NCBI GenBank assembly: GCA_002690705.1
Contig: NZFO01000004.1
Coordinates: 135,932-199,931, forward strand
Reading direction: 5' to 3'
DNA length: 64,000 nucleotides
DNA from: Magnetovibrio sp.
GTDB lineage: Bacteria; Pseudomonadota; Alphaproteobacteria; Rhodospirillales; Casp-alpha2
The notes under the pieces were generated by a model. That model did no database searches. It saw only the letters and a program-made list of their open reading frames with translations, and was not told the origin of the DNA. Below are positions 26,467 to 35,695 of the stretch, piece by piece (within the stretch, counting starts at the first letter, position 1; each line of letters begins with the position of its first letter). Made by a program: the position numbers and the translations under genes.

Positions 26467-27999
26467 ATGCATTGCTCCGTTAGTGACGTGCGACCAACCG
26501 GGTTGAGAAAAGCTCTCATTACAGCCACCTTGTGCACGGGACCGGTAATGCAAGTTCTAGATAGTACGGTCGTAGCGGTCGCTTTAAACCATATGCAGGG
26601 TAGTTTGTCTGCCGCACAAGATCAAATGGCGTGGGTTTTGACTTCGTATTTGATTGCTGTTGCTGTCGCGACACCTTTCTGGGGCGCTATGACAGAAAAG
26701 TTCAGTCGCAAAGCGCTCTTTAATTTCTGTATCGCACTGTTCACGATGACATCACTGTTATGTGGGCAAGCTGATAGCCTTACTGAATTAGTGATTTTTC
26801 GGGTGGTTCAAGGAGTATTCGGGGCCGCTCTTATTCCTCTGTCTCAAGCCGCGTTGATGGATATCTACGAGTCTAAAGATTATGGCATCGCTATGGCTTG
26901 GTGGGGGGTTGGGTTGATGTTCGGACCAGTTTTAGGTCCAACTGTGGGTGGCTATGTAACAGAATGGTATACATGGCGTTGGGGATTCTTTATTAATGTA
27001 CCTCTAGGGCTCGTTTCCTTTTTGGCAGTATGGGCTTTCGTCCCTCGCACCACAGCTCGAAAGCGGCGTAACTTTAATTACATGGGATATGTCGTTTTGG
27101 CAATTGGGCTAGGTTGTCTGCAATTTGTATTGGACCGTGGACAGCGTTATGAATGGCTAGATTCGCATTTAATCGCAAGTCTGCTCTGCCTTGCGGGTGC
27201 ATCATTCTGGTTGTTTATCGTCAATTCAACGACATCAGAAAATCCATTTTTTGATCCTATAATTTTGAGAAATACTAATTTTGTCATCGGGCTATTTTTG
27301 CGGGCTGTTTTTGGAATTTTATTGTTTGGGCCATTAATTTTAATACCACCATACCTGCAAAAAATCGGAGGTTACTCTATTGTGGATGCAGGCCTGCTTC
27401 TAGCTCCGCGAGGTTTGGCAACGATGGTGTCTGCTTTGCTTGTAGGGAAACTAGTTCGGCACGTCGACCCACGCGCGATTATAATAATTGGAGCAGGCAT
27501 GGCGGGATACTCGTCATGGGAAATATCTTTATTGCCGGGAAATGCCCCTGCTGTTCTAATAATTAATTATATTCTTATCCAAGGAGTGGGGACCGCATGC
27601 TTTTTCATTCCTTTAAATGCTCTGGCTTTTGCAAACATAGGCGCAGATCAACGCGATCAGGGGACGGCGTTTTTTGCACTCACTGGTAATATAGGTCGCT
27701 CGATTGGTATCGCGATTTTGTCGAGTTACCTAGTCTATGGAACACAGGTAAACAAATCGCGGCTAGTAGAGCACGCAACGCCAATGAACGACCTATTGAG
27801 CCATTTACCCCACCCTGATTTATGGGCTCTTGATACCTTGATAGGATTGGCGCGGTTAAATTCTATGATCGTTTACCAAGCGGAAATTCTGGCATACTCC
27901 ATGGATTTCCAACTCTTAGCAGCCTTGATGTTCGCTTGTATTCCCTTGGTGATGATGATGCGGGTTGGAGGGAAGGATAAATCCCCTCAATCAAAATGA
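26467..27999 (+). CDS. emrB: DHA2-family MFS drug exporter, EmrB-like
   Basis: Fourteen-helix proton-driven exporter of the DHA2 family, 510 residues. The family motif LDSTVVAVALNHMQGSLSA lies in the first helix, followed by WVLTSYLIAVAVATPFWG, and the motif-C region GPVLGPTVGGY is at about 157-167. It follows emrA by 12 bases, so the two form a coupled unit with marR as probable repressor. Substrates are likely lipophilic or anionic toxic compounds, by analogy with EmrAB. An ATG overlaps the stop codon at 27996, but the next gene's true start is further downstream. Confidence 0.92.
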   Translation: MHCSVSDVRPTGLRKALITATLCTGPVMQVLDSTVVAVALNHMQGSLSAAQDQMAWVLTSYLIAVAVATPFWGAMTEKFSRKALFNFCIALFTMTSLLCGQADSLTELVIFRVVQGVFGAALIPLSQAALMDIYESKDYGIAMAWWGVGLMFGPVLGPTVGGYVTEWYTWRWGFFINVPLGLVSFLAVWAFVPRTTARKRRNFNYMGYVVLAIGLGCLQFVLDRGQRYEWLDSHLIASLLCLAGASFWLFIVNSTTSENPFFDPIILRNTNFVIGLFLRAVFGILLFGPLILIPPYLQKIGGYSIVDAGLLLAPRGLATMVSALLVGKLVRHVDPRAIIIIGAGMAGYSSWEISLLPGNAPAVLIINYILIQGVGTACFFIPLNALAFANIGADQRDQGTAFFALTGNIGRSIGIAILSSYLVYGTQVNKSRLVEHATPMNDLLSHLPHPDLWALDTLIGLARLNSMIVYQAEILAYSMDFQLLAALMFACIPLVMMMRVGGKDKSPQSK

Positions 28000-28070
28000 G
28001 AGTTAGCCGTTACAAAGTATGGAAGAGACCAGAACGATACTTTAAAAATAGTAGAAAAATAGGAGTAATA

Positions 28071-29141
28071 ATGAAACTGCTTATTCTGCCGGGTGATGGC
28101 ATCGGTCCAGAAATTACCCGGGCGACGGCTGAAGTCCTGCAATCTTTGAATTCCCGGTTTGTCCTTGGGTTCGAGATGGTAGAGCGTGACATTGGACAAA
28201 AGGCTTATGAAATGTGCGGTCAGACTATGCCCGAGGAGATTTTTGATGAAATCTGGGATGCGGATGCAACAATTTTAGGACCTGTTGATAGCTACGCCTA
28301 TCCGCCTGAGTCAGAGGGCGGCGTCAATCCCTCAAAGGCAGTTCGCTTAAAATTCGATCTTTTCGCCAACCTTCGACCTAGTAAAGTGCGGCCGGGGGTT
28401 CCGGCTATGATTAAAAATATGGATTTGGTAGTTGTGCGGGAAAATACCGAGGGTTTTTATTCGGATCGCAACATGCATATGGGAAATGCTGAGTTTATGC
28501 CGACCCCAGAAGTGGCCCTTTCGATTCGAAAAATTACTCGGGAGGGCTCCCGAAGAATTGCGCAGGTTGCGTTTGAAAAGGCCCGAGAGCGGCGCAAAAA
28601 AGTAACGGTTGTTCACAAAGCCAATGTTTTAAAAGTCACCGATGGACTTTTCCTGAAGGAAGTTAAAGTGGTTGGAGAGCATTTTCCGGATGTGGAACTG
28701 GAGGAGGTTATTGTTGATGCTATGGCTGCGCTTCTAATTCGAAGGCCTGAGAGTTTCGATGTCATTCTTACAACAAATATGTACGGTGATATCCTCTCTG
28801 ATGAGGCAGCCGAATTGTCCGGTGGTTTGGGCTTTGGCCCATCTATTAATGTTGGTGAAAATATTGCCATATCCCAAGCGGCACACGGTTCGGCTCCTGA
28901 TATTGCAGGGCATGACTCAGCCAACCCCACAGCGCACATGCTCTCAGCCCAAATGCTCCTGCAATGGATTGCAATGCGGCGGGAAGACAATCAATTAGGA
29001 AACGCGGCGATGGTAATGGAGCAAGCTATTAATAGTGCGTTAAGAAATCCTGATACCCAAACGCAAGATGTTAATGGCCCCTTAGGGACAAGAGCGTTTG
29101 GGACTGTTGTGGCTGAAATTATCAAGAATTCAAATTTATAA
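28071..29141 (+). CDS. Isocitrate/isopropylmalate-type dehydrogenase
   Basis: Beta-decarboxylating dehydrogenase of the IMDH/ICDH superfamily, 356 residues. The N-terminal ILPGDGIGPEI, the substrate loop VVVRENTEGFYSDR and the NAD-site block AAHGSAPDIAGHDSANPTA are clear; the Asp-containing C-terminal pattern favours NAD over NADP. ATG 28071 has AGGAG five bases upstream. Candidate activities are isocitrate, 3-isopropylmalate, homoisocitrate, tartrate or D-malate dehydrogenase; no leuC/leuD lies nearby, so a catabolic role is more likely than leucine synthesis. A broken aminotransferase gene follows nine bases later, so the two were probably once an operon. Confidence 0.88.
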   Translation: MKLLILPGDGIGPEITRATAEVLQSLNSRFVLGFEMVERDIGQKAYEMCGQTMPEEIFDEIWDADATILGPVDSYAYPPESEGGVNPSKAVRLKFDLFANLRPSKVRPGVPAMIKNMDLVVVRENTEGFYSDRNMHMGNAEFMPTPEVALSIRKITREGSRRIAQVAFEKARERRKKVTVVHKANVLKVTDGLFLKEVKVVGEHFPDVELEEVIVDAMAALLIRRPESFDVILTTNMYGDILSDEAAELSGGLGFGPSINVGENIAISQAAHGSAPDIAGHDSANPTAHMLSAQMLLQWIAMRREDNQLGNAAMVMEQAINSALRNPDTQTQDVNGPLGTRAFGTVVAEIIKNSNL

Positions 29142-29150
29142 GGGAAAAGC

Positions 29151-30337
29151 ATGGCTGTACAAAGAGGTTGGAGCTCTCTGCAAGCACCCAGGCTGATTAA
29201 TATACCACATCGCATTCTCAATGCGATGCATCGACCAGCTGTGGAGTTCAAGGGACCAGATGTTAAAGGCTTCTGCAAAGCACTGTCTATTGATTTTAAA
29301 AATATCTATAAGACTAAAATTAATCATCCTTTTATATATGCCGCCAATGGGCATGGAGTCTGGAAATCTGCTATAACGAATATATTAGCGCCGGGGGCCA
29401 AGGTTTTAATACCTGAAACAGGACGATTTGCATTGAGCTGGCTTTATATGGCGGAAATGTGAGGATCTAATGTGAGGTGCTACTAAATAATTGGCACTAC
29501 GCAGTCCGGCCGTCTGATATTGCCAAACGGCTTGCGGTTGATAAAAATCATGAGACTAAGGCTGTACTTCTTGTCCATACGGATACGGCGACGGGGACCA
29601 CGTCAGGTATTGAGGGTGTTCCCGCCGCTTTTAATGAAGTGGGACACCCCGCACTTCTGTTGGTCGACACTGTTACCTCCTTGATGACTGGTGATTTCCG
29701 CATGGATGAGTGGGGTGTTGATGTTGCTGTTTCGGCAAGCCAAAAAGGTTTGATGCTGCCGCCAGGTTTGGGGTTTTGCGTAGCTAATGAGAAAGCAATT
29801 GACTTGGCGAAAAACAATAAAATCATGCCCAAGAGTTATTGGGATTGGATTGACAGGATGACTACAAACGAGATCTATAGGGTGTTTTGTGTATCTGCAC
29901 CAAAACATTTTTTGTCCGGTCTGCGTGAATCTATAGATCCGATAAAAGAGGAGGGCGTTGATAATGTATTTTCACGCCATAAAAAATTAGCGCGCGCGAT
30001 CCATGCCGCTATTAACAAATGGTCTGAAGCCGGTGCGCTAGGATTATTTGCGATTCGCCCGGATGAGCGTGCTAACTCAGTTTCGACTGTATTCTTGGAG
30101 AATCCTCGTGACCCAAAGAAGGTGTACGATATTTGTCGTGATCAATTTAACGTGATCTTGGGGAATGGTCTTGGTCAAATTGGAGCGTGATCGTCTCGCA
30201 TTGGCCACATGGGAGACTTAAATGAGGCCTTGGTGTTGGGCACGTTAGGGAGTATCGAAGCCAGTTTGGAGTTAGCAAATATTCCCTACACATCCGGAGG
30301 CGTCGAAGCAGCGATAGCATCTTTTATTGGAGCCTGA
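29151..30337 (+). pseudogene. Serine-glyoxylate-type class V aminotransferase, disrupted
   Basis: The region reads as one alanine/serine-glyoxylate aminotransferase (about 395 codons) with three lesions. Frame 1 runs from ATG 29151 through VLIPETGRFALSWLYMAEM and meets TGA at 29460 where a Tyr is normal. Reading then continues (GSNV), but one base is missing near 29472-29474 so the gene resumes in another frame (EVLLNNWHYAVRPSDI...). That frame carries the pyridoxal-lysine segment VAVSASQKGLMLPPGLGF and reaches TGA at 30188-30190. In-frame sequence after it, RIGHMGDLNEALVLGTLG, is the normal C-terminus, ending at 30337. It overlaps the minus-strand neighbour by 14 bases. A sequencing artefact is possible but three separate lesions favour a real pseudogene. 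The intact enzyme would transaminate glyoxylate. Confidence 0.85.
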
Positions 30338-31211
30338 GCGCGTTTAAAATTTCACGATAGTTTTTTGGCGTTTTCCCGTCGAGAGCCTCTTTTATTTTTT
30401 GATCAGCCAGCCAAGCAATACGCTTGGCCGCTCCTTCCGCCATAAACGGTTCAATTTTCAGGGCACGCAGTGTTTTAGCAACCTCCTCCATTTCTTGGGC
30501 ACGCCGTGTCCCATGGGTGACTGTGCGTTCCATAAAATATGACGCGAGCTTGTCCCAACCAATTTCTGGATAACTGTGCGTGATAGAATCCAAAACTTTC
30601 TCTGCGACGCCATAGTGATCAGCCGCCACTACGCACTCTTGTAGTAAAGCTTCCAATCCCTTGAAAATGATGGATCGAAACATCTTAGTTGCCGACGCTT
30701 TACCGAATTCGGGGCCCATGTCTTCGAGGATCATACCATAGGGTGCCATGCGTTTTATGATGTCGGGCGCGTTCGGACCCGAGAGGATCATGGGCGCTGC
30801 TTGGCGCTTTGGATAGATAGGCGACATTATTGAAGCTTCAATAAAAAAAGCTCCAGACCTCATTACTAGACTTCCTATTTCAGCTTTGGTCTCTGGTGAC
30901 ACGGAATTGACATCAAGATATATTTGCCCGGCCCTTAAATGCGGGCTCACCGCTCTGGCGACTGTGACAGCTTCAGTGCAGGTGACTGTTGAGATTATAA
31001 TTTCCCGGCCTATAACGGCATTTTTGTAATTACTTGCCAGATGTACTTTGACATCTCGTGCTTTCGCTTCAAGCTCAATAACGTTATCAAAGTTATTTTG
31101 CAGGATGTCATATGCTACGATGTCATCTATGCCCGCGTCTATTAATCCACTTGCGAGTGCGGTTCCGGCTTCACCGAACCCTAAAAAGGTAAGTTTTGGG
31201 GGTATGATCAC
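30324..31211 (-). CDS. NAD(P)-dependent oxidoreductase, DUF1932 / 6-phosphogluconate dehydrogenase-like
   Basis: Beta-hydroxyacid-dehydrogenase-like protein of 295 residues. The Rossmann motif FLGFGEAG is at the N-terminus (9-16), and the C-terminal helical domain contains GKASATKMFRSIIFKGLEAL, matching the DUF1932 domain with its conserved Lys. GTG 31211 starts it, three bases after the stop of the minus-strand crotonase, so the two are translationally linked. Family members reduce or oxidise small 3-hydroxy acids or aldehydes; the substrate is not known. Its 3' end overlaps the decayed aminotransferase on the other strand. Confidence 0.87.
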   Translation of the reverse strand: MIIPPKLTFLGFGEAGTALASGLIDAGIDDIVAYDILQNNFDNVIELEAKARDVKVHLASNYKNAVIGREIIISTVTCTEAVTVARAVSPHLRAGQIYLDVNSVSPETKAEIGSLVMRSGAFFIEASIMSPIYPKRQAAPMILSGPNAPDIIKRMAPYGMILEDMGPEFGKASATKMFRSIIFKGLEALLQECVVAADHYGVAEKVLDSITHSYPEIGWDKLASYFMERTVTHGTRRAQEMEEVAKTLRALKIEPFMAEGAAKRIAWLADQKIKEALDGKTPKNYREILNALRLQ

Positions 31212-31214
31212 GGA

Positions 31215-32006
31215 TTAGCGTCGTTTGAAATGTGGTTTGCGTTTCTCCATAAACGCTTCTCGCCCCTCCTTGTAGTCTTCACTGGAAAAGCAATCATCAA
31301 CTACTTTTCGACAAAGTGCATAATCGGGACCGGTTTTACTGACTAATTCTTGAATGACGGTTTTCGCGGCGTGAATTGTTAAGGGCGCATTCTCTGCAAT
31401 GCACTTGGAATAATGATCAACATGTGCGTCTAACAGCGCGCGGGGCACAACCCGATTTATTAGACCCATGGCCATGGCCTCAGTTGCCGTAAACTGGCGT
31501 GCGGTAAAAAAAATCTCTTTTGCTGTCGAGGGCCCTACCACATCGACAAGCCGAGTAAGGCCATCATGACCATAACCAAGGCCTAGTTTTGCTGCTGGCA
31601 CTGCATATGATGACACATCATTAGCGATACGCAAATCACAACAGAGGGCAAGACCAAGACCTCCGCCAATACAAAAACCCTCAATTTTGGCAATGGTAGG
31701 TTTTTGAATTTCACTCAAAGATTGCGACGCTTTAGATACGGCTTCGTTGTAGATTTCGGTAGCTTCATCATTCGATCGGTTATTCTCAAATTGGGAAATA
31801 TCCGCGCCGGCGCAAAACGCTTTGCCGCCATTACCCGAGATCACCACGACATGAACGTCGTTGTCAGCCATAAAGCTGTCCAGAACTATGGGAAGATCGC
31901 GCCACATTTCAAAAGTCATGGCATTGCGTTTTGACTGATTGTCGAGTTTTATTGAACCAACGTGGTTTTTTTTACTAACAATCAAGTGATTCGTGATGTC
32001 CGCCAT
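31215..32006 (-). CDS. Enoyl-CoA hydratase/isomerase (crotonase) family protein
   Basis: Crotonase-fold enzyme of 263 residues. Oxyanion segments FCAGADISQF and FCIGGGLGLALCCDLRI are present, but the first hydratase Glu is Gly here (GGGLGLA), and the second block reads AVPAAKLGLGYGHDG, so ordinary enoyl-CoA hydration is unlikely. ATG 32006 follows GAGGAGA; a longer frame to 32102 lacks family similarity. It is the first gene of a two-gene minus-strand unit with the DUF1932 oxidoreductase and is divergent from the MFS transporter. Substrate unknown. Confidence 0.9.
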   Translation of the reverse strand: MADITNHLIVSKKNHVGSIKLDNQSKRNAMTFEMWRDLPIVLDSFMADNDVHVVVISGNGGKAFCAGADISQFENNRSNDEATEIYNEAVSKASQSLSEIQKPTIAKIEGFCIGGGLGLALCCDLRIANDVSSYAVPAAKLGLGYGHDGLTRLVDVVGPSTAKEIFFTARQFTATEAMAMGLINRVVPRALLDAHVDHYSKCIAENAPLTIHAAKTVIQELVSKTGPDYALCRKVVDDCFSSEDYKEGREAFMEKRKPHFKRR

Positions 32007-32140
32007 GAATTCTCCTCTCTCATGTAATTTTATATCTGGTACCGATTTATTCAGCTGTATTGTTGCTCCAGCGGCCTTGCTAGGCAATGACAAAGGTAGC
32101 ATTGTGCTAATTTGAAAAATGTGTCCAGGAAATTGTTATT

Positions 32141-33379
32141 TTGATAGCTGCAATTGAGGAAATAACTGGTGTAAAATGGCGGGCTCAAGGGCCGGCATTT
32201 CTCATTGCAATGGGTCACGGTGCGACACACTGGATTTTAGCAACTGTCTACGTTGTATTGCCGTTCATTCGAGATGATCTGGGCTTGAGCTACACTGAAG
32301 CTGGCAGTGTGATTACCATCCTTCATGCATCTTCTCTTAGTGCTAACATAGGAAGTGGAGCTGTCGTAGATATCACAGGAAAGCGTGTTCTCACGCAGGT
32401 TTCCTCGCTTTTGATCGGGGCTTTGGCTTTGACACTTGTCGGCCTGGCAGAGACTATTTGGTTGCTTGGGGCTATGCTTGTGCTCATAGGATTGACCAAC
32501 AACCTATGGCATCCAGCAGCTATTGCTTTTCTATCCCGTACCTATCCGGAAAATCGTGGTTATGCATTATCCATTCATACATTAGGGGCAAGTTTTGGAG
32601 ACACATTGGCACCTTTAAGCGCTGGTAGCTTGCTGGCTTGGTTCTCTTGGCAAGGTGCCGCATCAATCAATGCTTTGCCTGTCTTCGCGGTGGCGCTCGT
32701 TTTGACGGTAATGCTTGGCCGGCATGAAAGAAGAGAAAATGTTCGCCTGAGTGACTCACACAGCAGACGGATGAGTTTTGCAGATTATCTCTCGGGTCTC
32801 GGTGGGTTGTTCAAGGATAGAATGATGATAGGTCTTTGCATTATGGCTGGTTTCCGCTCTATGTGCCAGAACGGTTTGCTCCTTTACATTCCTATGCTCT
32901 TGAAAAATAATTTTGAGTTTGGGCCCATCTTACTGGGTGTGGCCATCACTGCCATGCAAGTTGGCGGTATTATGGGGGGCCCAATCGCAGGCACCCTTTC
33001 AGACCGCCTTGGCCGAAGGTCGGTTGTACTTGGCGGATTGGCCATTACTAGCCTGCTTGTAGTGGGTATAACGGAAATCGATGGCGCCGCGATATTGATT
33101 GTTGTACTTGCACTACTTGGTTGTTCGCTTTTTGCTGTTCGCCCAGTTATTCATAGTTGGGCTATGGATTTAACTCCGGGGGCTATGCAGGGCAGTGCAG
33201 TTAGTTTGTTGTTCGGAACGCAGTCTTTATTTTCAATGGTTGTGCCGATCGGGGGAGGGGTAATCGCAGATCAATGGGGCGTCCCTTTTGTTTTTTTCGG
33301 TTTAGCAGCCGCCATGTTTATAGCTACAGTTTTCACTTTCAAGTTACCTGATAACCGTCAAGACGTATTGGATAGCTAA
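32141..33379 (+). CDS. MFS transporter
   Basis: Twelve-helix major facilitator of 412 residues. The first helix region reads FLIAMGHGATHWILATVYVVLPF, resembling the fosmidomycin-resistance (Fsr) type of MFS proteins with a His in helix 1, and the mid-protein loop motif GTLSDRLGRRSVVLG matches MFS motif A. The start is probably TTG 32141, with a weak AGGA upstream. It diverges from a crotonase-oxidoreductase pair and converges on an alpha/beta hydrolase, with which it overlaps by four bases (33376-33379). The substrate, import or export, is not clear. Confidence 0.87.
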   Translation: MIAAIEEITGVKWRAQGPAFLIAMGHGATHWILATVYVVLPFIRDDLGLSYTEAGSVITILHASSLSANIGSGAVVDITGKRVLTQVSSLLIGALALTLVGLAETIWLLGAMLVLIGLTNNLWHPAAIAFLSRTYPENRGYALSIHTLGASFGDTLAPLSAGSLLAWFSWQGAASINALPVFAVALVLTVMLGRHERRENVRLSDSHSRRMSFADYLSGLGGLFKDRMMIGLCIMAGFRSMCQNGLLLYIPMLLKNNFEFGPILLGVAITAMQVGGIMGGPIAGTLSDRLGRRSVVLGGLAITSLLVVGITEIDGAAILIVVLALLGCSLFAVRPVIHSWAMDLTPGAMQGSAVSLLFGTQSLFSMVVPIGGGVIADQWGVPFVFFGLAAAMFIATVFTFKLPDNRQDVLDS

Positions 33380-34254
33380 CTCATATTTTTAATCATAGTG
33401 ATTGTATCTTGGGTCAAGTCGCTGTCAGCATTTGAATATTCGGACAGGATGGTAAAGTGATTAAGGCCAGTTGGTTCTATGTATGTGCAGGTTGAACTAT
33501 CTTTATTCCATGCGTTTACCAACCCGCGGGATTGATGTCTAAAGGCTTCGCTCTCACTCCCACCAGCAGCAACCACAAGGGGAATGGATGCTTTATTTTT
33601 AAAATTTAACGGGCTGTATTCCGCAACATCCCTATCCGTTAAGCCAATCACCTCTTGGATATAAGTGTGGCGTACGGGACTGAGGTCATAAATACCGGAT
33701 AAAGCACAACCGCCTTTTAGCATATCTTGGGGGCAATCAAATCTCGACCAATCTGTCGACGCTAAGATGGCTGTTAAATGCCCCCCTGCCGAGTGGCCCG
33801 AGATAAAAATTTTCGATGAATCAAGGTTGTATATGTCCGCGTGCCGATGAATAAATATTGCTGCAGACTGGCATTGTGTAACGATATCGCTCATAGTTAC
33901 TTTCGGCATCAAGTCGTACTCGATGAGAGCGAATGCTATTCCAGCGTCAGCGAAAGCAGGTGCGATGAAGGTTTGGTCAGATTTCTCTCTGCTCATCCAA
34001 TATCCGCCATGAATATAAATCATTACTGGGTGTGGTCCTTTGCCTTCAGGCAAAATGATGTCGATCAATTCACGCGGGGAAGGTCCGTAGACAACATCTT
34101 TATGGAATTTATAGTCGTCGAAGACTTTGGCAGATAATGGAGCCCAATTTTTGTAGAGCTGAACATGGTTCGGTACTAGGGCACGATTGTTGTATTGAGC
34201 ATCTAGGTTGGCGCGATCATCAAATGCAGGATGATGAGGCATATCGTATACCAT
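33376..34254 (-). CDS. Alpha/beta hydrolase, esterase or kynurenine-formamidase-like
   Basis: Alpha/beta-hydrolase fold of 292 residues. It has the HGGYW oxyanion motif (82-86) of the hormone-sensitive-lipase/arylformamidase group, the nucleophile elbow GHSAGGH with Ser155, and a C-terminal His in GLNHFTIL. AGGAG precedes the ATG at 34254. The GST gene lies 12 bases upstream on the same strand, so they form a unit. The HGGYW variant suggests arylformamidase-like activity, but other carboxylesterases share it and no kynurenine-pathway genes are near. Confidence 0.88.
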   Translation of the reverse strand: MVYDMPHHPAFDDRANLDAQYNNRALVPNHVQLYKNWAPLSAKVFDDYKFHKDVVYGPSPRELIDIILPEGKGPHPVMIYIHGGYWMSREKSDQTFIAPAFADAGIAFALIEYDLMPKVTMSDIVTQCQSAAIFIHRHADIYNLDSSKIFISGHSAGGHLTAILASTDWSRFDCPQDMLKGGCALSGIYDLSPVRHTYIQEVIGLTDRDVAEYSPLNFKNKASIPLVVAAGGSESEAFRHQSRGLVNAWNKDSSTCTYIEPTGLNHFTILSEYSNADSDLTQDTITMIKNMS

Positions 34255-34266
34255 GGATTTTTCTCC

Positions 34267-34887
34267 TTATGTCAGTGGGGTCATAACATGAGTGCGATAT
34301 GCTTCTCTCTCCTGTAATCGGTCAAACCAAGCATAAAGATGCGGCAAATTAGGTCGCTCTAATTCCATCGTGTACCAACGGTAAACGGAGCATCCAACTG
34401 GTATATCGCCTATACTTATTAAATCCCCGCAAACAAACTTTTTATCTGAAAGATGATTATCCAGCATGGTCCAATATTTGACGGCTGTGCGGGTTGCTGC
34501 GTGTACTTCAGCCATGTCGCGATTGGAACCTAACGTGCGAATAAGATTTCTAAAGATTACGGTCATAGGCGCGTGCATTGCTGTCACGTACCAGTCCATC
34601 CATTGACTGGCTTGCGCCCTTTCTGCCGGTGAAGAGAGTAACCAATCCCCTTTGCCAAACTTTTCACTCACGTAACGAACTATAGTGTTTGACTCCCATA
34701 CAGTAAAATCGCCATCCTCAAGTGTTGGAATAAGCCCTGTTGGGTTTTTCTGCAGATACTCAGGTGTTTCGTTCCCACCAAATTCCATACCGACGTCACT
34801 GCGTTTGAATGGAATGCCAATCTCAGTTATGCACCATACTACTTTTTGAACATTGATGGAGTTCGCTCTGCCAAGCACATGTACCAT
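34267..34887 (-). CDS. Glutathione S-transferase
   Basis: GST of 206 residues with an N-terminal thioredoxin-like domain (about 1-80) beginning VHVLGRANSINVQKVVWCI, where Ser10 is the likely thiol-activating residue, the cis-Pro block TGLIPTLEDG, the ESNTIVRYV glutathione-binding motif, and an all-helical C-terminal domain. Cytoplasmic; would conjugate glutathione or act as an isomerase or peroxidase. It precedes the alpha/beta hydrolase by 12 bases on the same strand and probably shares its promoter, which must lie in the long region 34888-35695. Confidence 0.91.
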   Translation of the reverse strand: MVHVLGRANSINVQKVVWCITEIGIPFKRSDVGMEFGGNETPEYLQKNPTGLIPTLEDGDFTVWESNTIVRYVSEKFGKGDWLLSSPAERAQASQWMDWYVTAMHAPMTVIFRNLIRTLGSNRDMAEVHAATRTAVKYWTMLDNHLSDKKFVCGDLISIGDIPVGCSVYRWYTMELERPNLPHLYAWFDRLQEREAYRTHVMTPLT

Positions 34888-35695
34888 ATGGAAATCTCTC
34901 TATTGAACGGCTGTATTCCCTCAGAAAACAGTTTACCGTGATAATGATGTGACACTCGATCTATTCACCGCTCTTACGATCAGACTTTCAAAAATGAAAG
35001 GAATAGAAATAGAAAAAGATATAATGGGTGTGTCAATGAATATGTCATTGTTAAATATGTTTTCGCGAAACACCATTACTACACTCTTCTGTCCGAGAAT
35101 ATGGCTGAAAACGATAAAAGCTCATAATTTATTATTGTGTGTATAAGATTAAGTCTTGACGCGGATAGATATATATCGAGCCATCCCAACGTTTTATAAT
35201 TAATGCTTCGATAAGAAAAATTTTAGGATTAGTTTTAAATACGGAGCAGTCACCAAACGTTTGCCGTTATGTGCTAGTGTTTTTTTTACAGTTACTATTT
35301 TATCCTAGCTTAACCGAATTTATGCAGAATATTTACAGTTTTAAAACTAAGATTTTTGACCCATTCTAGGCGAGAAGAAATGGGGACACTAAACTTTTAG
35401 TCATCGCAGGGCATACGGGCGGAAGCGGATCAACTCAGCGGGGCGGGAACGACGTTTCAACCCAAATGCCCTTAAAATCCTCATCATGTCTCGAAATAAT
35501 TTCAATACTAGACACCCCATCTATTTCTCACTAATTTTTATAGTAAGTAAAAAAGTAAGCGTTGTAAACAACATATGCCAAGTATTCATACCTACAGCGC
35601 AATATATAGCGAGATATAGATAACCTTTTGCTGTCTTTGTTAAGTAAGGTTAAGGTCAAGGGGCCGATAGGATACACAAGTTAGGAATAGCGATA
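34888..35695. other. Long non-coding region
   Basis: About 810 bases between the divergent GST and hydroxyacid dehydrogenase genes, the longest gene-free stretch here. Most is AT-rich, but about 35370-35490 is clearly richer in GC. A CCCATT...AATGGG inverted repeat lies near 35360-35382, and a minus-strand reading at 35435-35527 resembles a protein C-terminus. The 65-codon plus-strand frame at 34949 looks non-coding. No tRNA, terminal inverted repeats or transposase sequence seen. Confidence 0.5.
35435..35527 (-). pseudogene. Possible remnant of a protein C-terminus
   Basis: On the minus strand a 30-codon reading, bounded by TGA on both sides, runs EIDGVSSIEIISRHDEDF and then KGIWVETSFPPR. 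The residue pattern and the local rise in GC look more protein-like than the surrounding DNA. No start codon, ribosome-binding site or longer frame supports a living gene. I do not recognise the family. This is a weak call. Confidence 0.2.

Noticed and set aside
27996-28070. Start of the isocitrate-type dehydrogenase at the ATG overlapping emrB's stop
   Set aside because: It would add 25 basic residues before the family N-terminus; ATG 28071 has AGGAG at correct spacing.
29460-30190. UGA recoding (selenocysteine or reassigned codon) in the aminotransferase
   Set aside because: A frameshift also separates the parts, UGA ends many intact genes in the window (for example mraZ and murC), and no selenocysteine-type context is visible.
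34949-35146. 65-codon plus-strand open frame
   Set aside because: Low-complexity AT-driven composition, no ribosome-binding site and no recognisable motif.
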